Positions 37,019-42,591 of a DNA stretch of 42,591 nucleotides are shown here, piece by piece. Source of the DNA: Candidatus Woesearchaeota archaeon (GTDB taxonomy: Archaea; Nanobdellota; Nanobdellia; Woesearchaeales; UBA9642); NCBI GenBank assembly GCA_013330595.1, contig DUIB01000020.1, forward strand, positions 1 through 42,591, read 5' to 3'. The position numbers and the translations under genes are program-made. The notes under the pieces were generated by a model that worked only from the letters and a program-made list of their open reading frames with translations, made no database searches and was not told the DNA's origin. Position 1 is the stretch's first letter; each line of letters opens with the position of its first letter.

Positions 37019-37381
37019 TATCTCATCAGCACTTTTTATAGGTATTTTAGCAATTATAAAATCTTTTTTGTTTCTAGTAACAATCACATCCACATTTGAA
37101 CGTTCTGCAATGCAGATATGAAGTGTATCATTGAAGTGTGTTGGAGGTCTTTTAGCAAGAGATTTGTCTGCCAGTGTTGCGAATATTGTTTCTATTTTAT
37201 GTGATATTAACCTCATAAGACTATCTGAATTAACTTTCTGGAATGATAATTCTTCAAGAACCACATCAGAAATTACTATCGTATGCATACAGGAAATCAC
37301 CCTAATGAAAAAATCATATGCAGCACTATTTCTGTCATTAAGGAAATCCATAAAAACATTTGTGTCAACATATACTCTCAT
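37016..37381 (-). CDS. PIN-domain protein (VapC-like toxin)
   Basis: 'RVYVDTNVFMDFLNDRN' ... 'FNDTLHICIAERSNVDVIVTRNKKDF'. Confidence 0.85.
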   Translation of the reverse strand: MRVYVDTNVFMDFLNDRNSAAYDFFIRVISCMHTIVISDVVLEELSFQKVNSDSLMRLISHKIETIFATLADKSLAKRPPTHFNDTLHICIAERSNVDVIVTRNKKDFIIAKIPIKSADEI

Positions 37382-37609
37382 AAATCGAGTAATGATTGAT
37401 TCTTCATAATATTTTTGGCTGTATTTTCGGAGGATTTCCGTTATTTGCAGTAAATCTTCCGCTTTTTCTTTGAGAAAGACTTATTAATTAGAATTAGGAA
37501 TGTAAATCTGCCATAATGTTATGGTGATTTTATCATAACAAATGAGAGACAGTGTCTCTCTAATCAAAGAAGAATAAACCTTTATAAATCCTATTTTATT
37601 TCTGGAATC

Positions 37610-38956
37610 ATGGTTTTAGATAAGTTAGGAGAATCATTGAAGAATACTCTTGATAAGATCACAAGGGCATTGTTTGTAGATGAGAAACTAGTCAATGAAT
37701 TAGTTAAGGATATTCAAAAATCATTACTCCAAGCCGATGTCAATGTTAAATTAGTATTTGAACTTACAAAAAACATCAAAGGGCGGGCATTAAAAGAAGA
37801 AGTTCCAAAAAACATCTCAAAGAAAGAGCATCTAGTGAAGATTGTTTATGAAGAGTTAGTCAAATTTTTAGGTGGAGAAGGGGCAAAGATAGAGATTAAG
37901 AAAAAGCCATTCTATGTAATGCTAGTAGGTTTATTTGGATCTGGAAAAACAACTACAACAGGAAAATTAGCAAAATATTATCAAAAAAGAGGATTTAAGG
38001 TTGCTGTCCTAACAACAGATACTTGGAGGCCTGCTGCATTTGATCAATTGAAGCAATTGGCAGAAAAGCTTAATGTTGATTTCTATGGCGACAAAACAGC
38101 AAAAGATCCTGTTGCAATATATAAGACGTTTGATTCCCAATTAAAAAAATATGATATCATATTAATAGATACTGCTGGAAGAGATGCATTAAATGATGAA
38201 TTGATAGAAGAATTAAATCAGATAAATAAAACCGTTAAAGCAGATGAAACATTATTAGTCATAAGTGCTGACATAGGACAGGCTGCTCAGAAACAGGCTG
38301 AAACATTCAATGCAACATGCAATGTAACAGGAGTAATTATAACAAAATTAGACGGAACAGCAAAAGGCGGAGGAGCATTAACAGCATGTTCCGTAACAAA
38401 AGCTCCTGTGAAATTCATTGGCTTAGGAGAAAAGGTTGATGCATTAGAAGAATTCAAGCCAGAAGGATTTGTAGGAAGATTGCTTGGAATGGGAGATCTA
38501 GAATCTCTATTAGAAAAAGTCCATGAAGCAATATCTGAAGAGGATGCAAAGGATTTAGGAAAAAAATTCTTAAAAGGAGAATTCAATCTAATTGACTTGT
38601 ATGAACAGATGCAGGCAATGAAGAAAATGGGACCGTTAACAAAAGTTATGGAATTGATCCCTGGAATGAATGCAGTGAAAATACCTAAAGAATTAATGGA
38701 GAATCAGGAGATTAAGCTTGATAAATGGAAGATTGCAATGCATTCAATGACAAAAGAAGAGCTAGAAGATCCTGAAATCATTGATTCATCAAGAGCAGAG
38801 AGAATATCAAAAGGTGCAGGAGTAACAACAGGAGATGTAAGAGAGCTAGTAAAGCAGTATAAGCAGGCAAGAAAATTAATGAGAATGATGAAAGGCAATG
38901 AGAAGGGCATGGAAAAAGTGATGAAGAACATGCAAGCAGGGCAGCTGAAATTCTAA
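37610..38956 (+). CDS. srp54: Signal recognition particle 54 kDa protein
   Basis: 'GLFGSGKTTTTGKLAKYY', 'DTWRPAAFDQL', 'DTAGRD', 'TKLDGTAKGGG', M-domain. Confidence 0.97.
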   Translation: MVLDKLGESLKNTLDKITRALFVDEKLVNELVKDIQKSLLQADVNVKLVFELTKNIKGRALKEEVPKNISKKEHLVKIVYEELVKFLGGEGAKIEIKKKPFYVMLVGLFGSGKTTTTGKLAKYYQKRGFKVAVLTTDTWRPAAFDQLKQLAEKLNVDFYGDKTAKDPVAIYKTFDSQLKKYDIILIDTAGRDALNDELIEELNQINKTVKADETLLVISADIGQAAQKQAETFNATCNVTGVIITKLDGTAKGGGALTACSVTKAPVKFIGLGEKVDALEEFKPEGFVGRLLGMGDLESLLEKVHEAISEEDAKDLGKKFLKGEFNLIDLYEQMQAMKKMGPLTKVMELIPGMNAVKIPKELMENQEIKLDKWKIAMHSMTKEELEDPEIIDSSRAERISKGAGVTTGDVRELVKQYKQARKLMRMMKGNEKGMEKVMKNMQAGQLKF

Positions 38957-38958
38957 AA

Positions 38959-40200
38959 ATGTTCAACAAATATTTTAAAGGTTTGGATAAGAAAAAAGTT
39001 ATTTCTTGGTCTTTATATGATTTTGCAAATTCAGCTTATACTATATTAATACTGAGTTTTGTTTTTCCAATATACTTCAAGGAAGTCATCGCCAATAATG
39101 CTGCTGCAGACTTTTATTGGGGATTAATAGTAAGCGTATCGATTCTAATCGGAGGAATAATTGCTCCTGTTATAGGAGCAGTAGCAGATTATGACAATAG
39201 ACGTAAATCAAAATTCATAATTTTCGTGCTAATAGCAGTTATTGGCACTGCAGCATTATATTTTACTGGGCAAGGAACACTTCTTTTTGCATCTTTGATA
39301 TTTATTCTTGCAAATATTTTTGTCGAATTAGCACAGGCATTATATGACTCCTTTCTTCCAGAAATATCTAAAAACAAAAATGCTGGAAAAGTTTCTGGTC
39401 TAGGATGGGGCTTAGGATATTTAGGCGGCATAGTTGCGATGCTGGCTTTAAGGCCTTTGTATGTCAATGGATATTCCAATGATACATTATATAGATTAGT
39501 GTTTCCGTTAACAGCTTTATTTTTCCTTATTTTTTCAATCCCTATATTTATAAATCTCAAAGATAAGAAACTCAAAAAAACAAAAGTAAATATTTGGAAG
39601 AAAACAGTTCAAGGATTTAAGGATGTGCTAACAACATTGAAACAGATAAGAAGATATAAGAATGTTGGCTTATTTTTGGTTGCATTTTACTTTATGAATG
39701 ATGCGCTAGTTACAGTATTTACATTCCTTCCGATATACGCAAAATCTACGTTATTACTCAGTTTTACTCAGATAATGATTGGGGCGGTTTTAGGGCAAGT
39801 TATTGGTTTTATAGCAACAATAATTTTTGGGTCATTATCAGACAGAGTCGGTTCAAAAAAATTAGTATTAGCAGCGATTGGTGTGTGGATGTTATCTATT
39901 GCAATACTTTATTTTTCATTCTCTGCAACCCTATTTTATATTGTGGCCGTACTTTCAGGATTGGCAATAGGTTCCAGTCAAGCAATTGCCAGATCCTGGC
40001 TTTCAAGAATAATCCCCTATGCTAAAAGATCCCAATTCTTTGGTTTTAATGCATTTGCAAGCAAGATTGCCGCAACTACAGGGCCGCTTCTTTTTGGAGC
40101 AATATCTGTTATTACCGGAAATCAAAGATTAGCGCTTTTATCAATAATTGCGTTATTCTTAATTTCGTTTATATTATTCCTTTTTGTCAAGGAGAGATAA
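38959..40200 (+). CDS. MFS transporter (UMF1/Atg22-like)
   Basis: 'WSLYDFANSAYTILILSFVFPIYF', 12 TM-like segments. Confidence 0.9.
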   Translation: MFNKYFKGLDKKKVISWSLYDFANSAYTILILSFVFPIYFKEVIANNAAADFYWGLIVSVSILIGGIIAPVIGAVADYDNRRKSKFIIFVLIAVIGTAALYFTGQGTLLFASLIFILANIFVELAQALYDSFLPEISKNKNAGKVSGLGWGLGYLGGIVAMLALRPLYVNGYSNDTLYRLVFPLTALFFLIFSIPIFINLKDKKLKKTKVNIWKKTVQGFKDVLTTLKQIRRYKNVGLFLVAFYFMNDALVTVFTFLPIYAKSTLLLSFTQIMIGAVLGQVIGFIATIIFGSLSDRVGSKKLVLAAIGVWMLSIAILYFSFSATLFYIVAVLSGLAIGSSQAIARSWLSRIIPYAKRSQFFGFNAFASKIAATTGPLLFGAISVITGNQRLALLSIIALFLISFILFLFVKER

Positions 40201-40238
40201 TTCAAATAATTTTTAAATAATAGCTTTCTCCGCGTATT

Positions 40239-40835
40239 ATGAAGATCCTGTTTTTTGTTGATACTCATGGAAGCGAGCAGTATCATAGAGAGATCGTTAA
40301 GAAGTCTAAGAATGTTGATCTTGTTGTGTGTGCAGGAGATTTCACAATATTTGAGAGCAATATGCATGTGCTATTAAGAATGTTTGATAGTATAGGAAAA
40401 CCATTTATTCTCATACACAGCAATCATGAGACTTCATCAGGATTAATGGCTGCATGCCAATCATTAAAGAATGTTAAATTCATCTACAATAGTTATTATG
40501 TCAAAGATAAAGTAATATTCTTTTGTTATGGCGGAGGAGGATTCAGCATTACTGATAAAAGTTTTGATGTTATTGCAGAGAATCTCATGAGAACAAAACA
40601 AAAAGATTTTCCTAATCATAAATTGATATTTGTCACTCATCAACCGCCTCATAATACAAATCTTGATAATATTGGAGAGCATGTTGGAAATATTAATTTC
40701 AGAAAATTCATAGAAAGACATCAGCCATTATATGCAATTTCTGGGCATATACATGAAACATTTGACATTGATGATAAGATAGGAAAAACAATATTATTCA
40801 ATCCAGGACCGATAGGAAGAATCATAGAGATATAA
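40239..40835 (+). CDS. Calcineurin-like metallophosphoesterase
   Basis: 'FFVDTHGSEQ', 'VVCAGDFT', 'HSNHE', 'VTHQPPHN', 'SGHIHE'. Confidence 0.92.
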   Translation: MKILFFVDTHGSEQYHREIVKKSKNVDLVVCAGDFTIFESNMHVLLRMFDSIGKPFILIHSNHETSSGLMAACQSLKNVKFIYNSYYVKDKVIFFCYGGGGFSITDKSFDVIAENLMRTKQKDFPNHKLIFVTHQPPHNTNLDNIGEHVGNINFRKFIERHQPLYAISGHIHETFDIDDKIGKTILFNPGPIGRIIEI

Positions 40836-40842
40836 ATAAGTA

Positions 40843-41796
40843 TTAAAACTTCATTATCCTTCCAGGAAAATCCTTTTTCATTAATAGAACTACTCTTGAT
40901 GCTTGTTGCTCATCAATCAATTTATATCCGCAATGCTTGCCTATCTCTAATGCAAACTCTTTGACTTCATTATGAAGAGGCATGTGTTTTATTGTCAATC
41001 TTTCCCTGCTCGAGCCGACATGCATATATGCCTTTACCTCAACAAACAATGCATCTGATTTTTTTATTAATTGGGCATATTGTTCTGGATTGATCATGTT
41101 CATGTCTTTGATTAAAGTTATTCTAATTGATGTTCTTGTCTTCTTTTTTAGCTTCCTAAGAATATCTAATGTCTGCATCAATCTCTCCCATCCATCTTTT
41201 ATTGAGGATCTGTCTATCTTGAAGAATAATTCTTTATTAGGAGCATCAATTGAAACATATAATTGTGTCGGCAATGCATTTTCTTTTTCCAATTCTAATA
41301 ATCTTTCTGGAACTAATCCATTTGTAACGAGAAATGTTGATTTTTTTCTCTTATGAAGTTCTTTGATCAATTCAGCAAGTTTCGGATAAAGTGTAGGCTC
41401 GCCTGCCAATGATATTGCAAAATGCTTTGGCTCCTGAGCATCTTTCCATTTTTTCATGTTTGTTTTTGAATTCCCAGGATAACCATTAAGAAGCTTTGCA
41501 TGGCTCTTTATTGAACCATCAATGATCAATAATGGATCATCAATATCTTTGTTATCCATTTTTCCTTCTGTTCCTTCAAGATTTCTCCAGCAGAAGATGC
41601 ATTTGTTCTGGCAGAAATTTGCATCAGGAGTCATCTGGCAGCATGCATAGCTTTTAATGCCATAGAATTTTTCCTTATAGCAGACACCTTGATCCCAGAT
41701 GCTCTTCTTTGTCCATGTACAGAGCTTTACAGCTCCAGAATTTCCAATTACTCTGTATTGCTGTTTTGTCAATAGTTTCTTAAGAATTTCATCCAT
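40843..41796 (-). CDS. taw1: TYW1/Taw1-like radical SAM wybutosine-synthesis enzyme
   Basis: 'SYACCQMTPDANFCQNKCIFCWRNLEG' (CxxxCxxCWR), 'FAISLAGEPTLYPKLAELI'. Confidence 0.92.
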   Translation of the reverse strand: MDEILKKLLTKQQYRVIGNSGAVKLCTWTKKSIWDQGVCYKEKFYGIKSYACCQMTPDANFCQNKCIFCWRNLEGTEGKMDNKDIDDPLLIIDGSIKSHAKLLNGYPGNSKTNMKKWKDAQEPKHFAISLAGEPTLYPKLAELIKELHKRKKSTFLVTNGLVPERLLELEKENALPTQLYVSIDAPNKELFFKIDRSSIKDGWERLMQTLDILRKLKKKTRTSIRITLIKDMNMINPEQYAQLIKKSDALFVEVKAYMHVGSSRERLTIKHMPLHNEVKEFALEIGKHCGYKLIDEQQASRVVLLMKKDFPGRIMKF

Positions 41797-41867
41797 GAGA
41801 ATTGGATATATAGATTATTTTAAAATGTTATGGTAAAATATATAAATCCCCTTCCTTTTTTTTATTC

Positions 41868-42359
41868 GTGGACATAAACAATATTGTAAAAGCAGTGGAA
41901 TCTTCTGAAGCTTTCAAGAATATTGATCCTGACCATTATCTTGTGCATATTTTCCGGATGATGGATTCAACAGACTCGGATGATTGTCAGGTAGGCTATT
42001 ATCTTAAGAAGTCAGATAAGGTAACAGTATTTGAGTATGATAAAGGTGATGTGAAATCAACAGAGCCTCAGGAAGCATTTAAGGAGAAAAAGATAATTCT
42101 TCCATTAAGGCTTGAGAATGTGAAGATGAGCGTGGATGATGCATTAACAAAGACAGATGAAATTGTCAAGAACAATTATCCATCACAGATGCTGCTGAAA
42201 GCAATTGTATTACTGCAGAACATTCCTGATTTCGGATTGATCTGGAACATGACAGTCATAACGCACACATTCAATGTAATAAACATAAAGATCAATGCAG
42301 AAACCTCTCAAGTGATCAGGCACAGCATGGAATCATTATTGCAGTGGAAGAAAGAATGA
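41868..42359 (+). CDS. Hypothetical protein
   Basis: ORF with good context (ATGA overlap with downstream gene). Confidence 0.65.
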   Translation: MDINNIVKAVESSEAFKNIDPDHYLVHIFRMMDSTDSDDCQVGYYLKKSDKVTVFEYDKGDVKSTEPQEAFKEKKIILPLRLENVKMSVDDALTKTDEIVKNNYPSQMLLKAIVLLQNIPDFGLIWNMTVITHTFNVINIKINAETSQVIRHSMESLLQWKKE

Positions 42360-42591
42360 AACTATTCTTAGCATCACAGGCAGGAAGAACAATTGATCTT
42401 TTTAACAACGAATTCTTTTCATTAAAAAATAAGAAGGTTGCTTTTATAGCAAATGCCGCAGATTTTTATGAAAGTAAAGCTTTTGTGTATTTTGATAAGG
42501 TGCGCTTGAAAGATTATGGTGCACAGATATTTGATGTAGATTTAAGAGAAATAAAAGGAAAAAATCTTTATACGTCAGAAATACCACTCAT
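42357..42591 (+). CDS. Peptidase S51-like (dipeptidase E) N-terminal fragment, truncated by window end
   Basis: MKLFLASQAGRTIDLFNNEFFSLKNKKVAFIANAADFYES... Confidence 0.6.

Noticed and set aside
37537-37560. GAGAGACAgTGTCTCTC and GTTATG...CATAAC palindromes upstream of srp54 as a system of interest
   Set aside because: Likely ordinary promoter-proximal or operator inverted repeats; no second copy or pairing partner seen.
1-42591. CRISPR arrays, rRNA genes, transposase/IS elements
   Set aside because: None seen: no regularly spaced repeats, no rRNA-like conserved stretches and no transposase motifs in any translated ORF.

Overview
AT-rich archaeal chromosomal segment whose gene content resembles DPANN/Woesearchaeota-type genomes (inferred from content only). 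Recognisable genes include an FtsX/MacB-like ABC export operon with a CARDB/NEW3-like protein and HTH regulator, malic enzyme, a MoxR-DUF58-VWA operon next to two large cadherin-like surface proteins, a dihydrouridine synthase, RNase HII, PsiE-like protein, SMC, a GT4 glycosyltransferase plus PIG-L deacetylase, a CuA-motif cupredoxin, a LAGLIDADG endonuclease, KilA-N and SET proteins, a DEAD-box helicase, a PIN/RHH pair, SRP54, an MFS transporter, a phosphoesterase and a TYW1-like radical SAM enzyme. The main discovery is very dense bulge-helix-bulge (BHB) splicing. All four tRNA genes found (Thr-UGU, Ser-GCU, initiator Met-CAU, Gly-UCC) carry several introns: 2, 2, 4 and 2. The protein-coding rnhB gene carries a 25-nt BHB intron inside the invariant DEAGRG active-site motif; removing it restores a 222-aa RNase HII. 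Its BHB core (CGGC-AG^A...GCCG-AG^A) is identical to that of one tRNA-Thr intron. Secondary observations: three genes with a single in-frame TAG and one with TGA, a family of double-hairpin intergenic elements, a duplicated tRNA-Ser 3' end, and an endonuclease ORF running antisense into an intron-bearing tRNA. All structures were derived by eye; no folding, alignment or database search was run.
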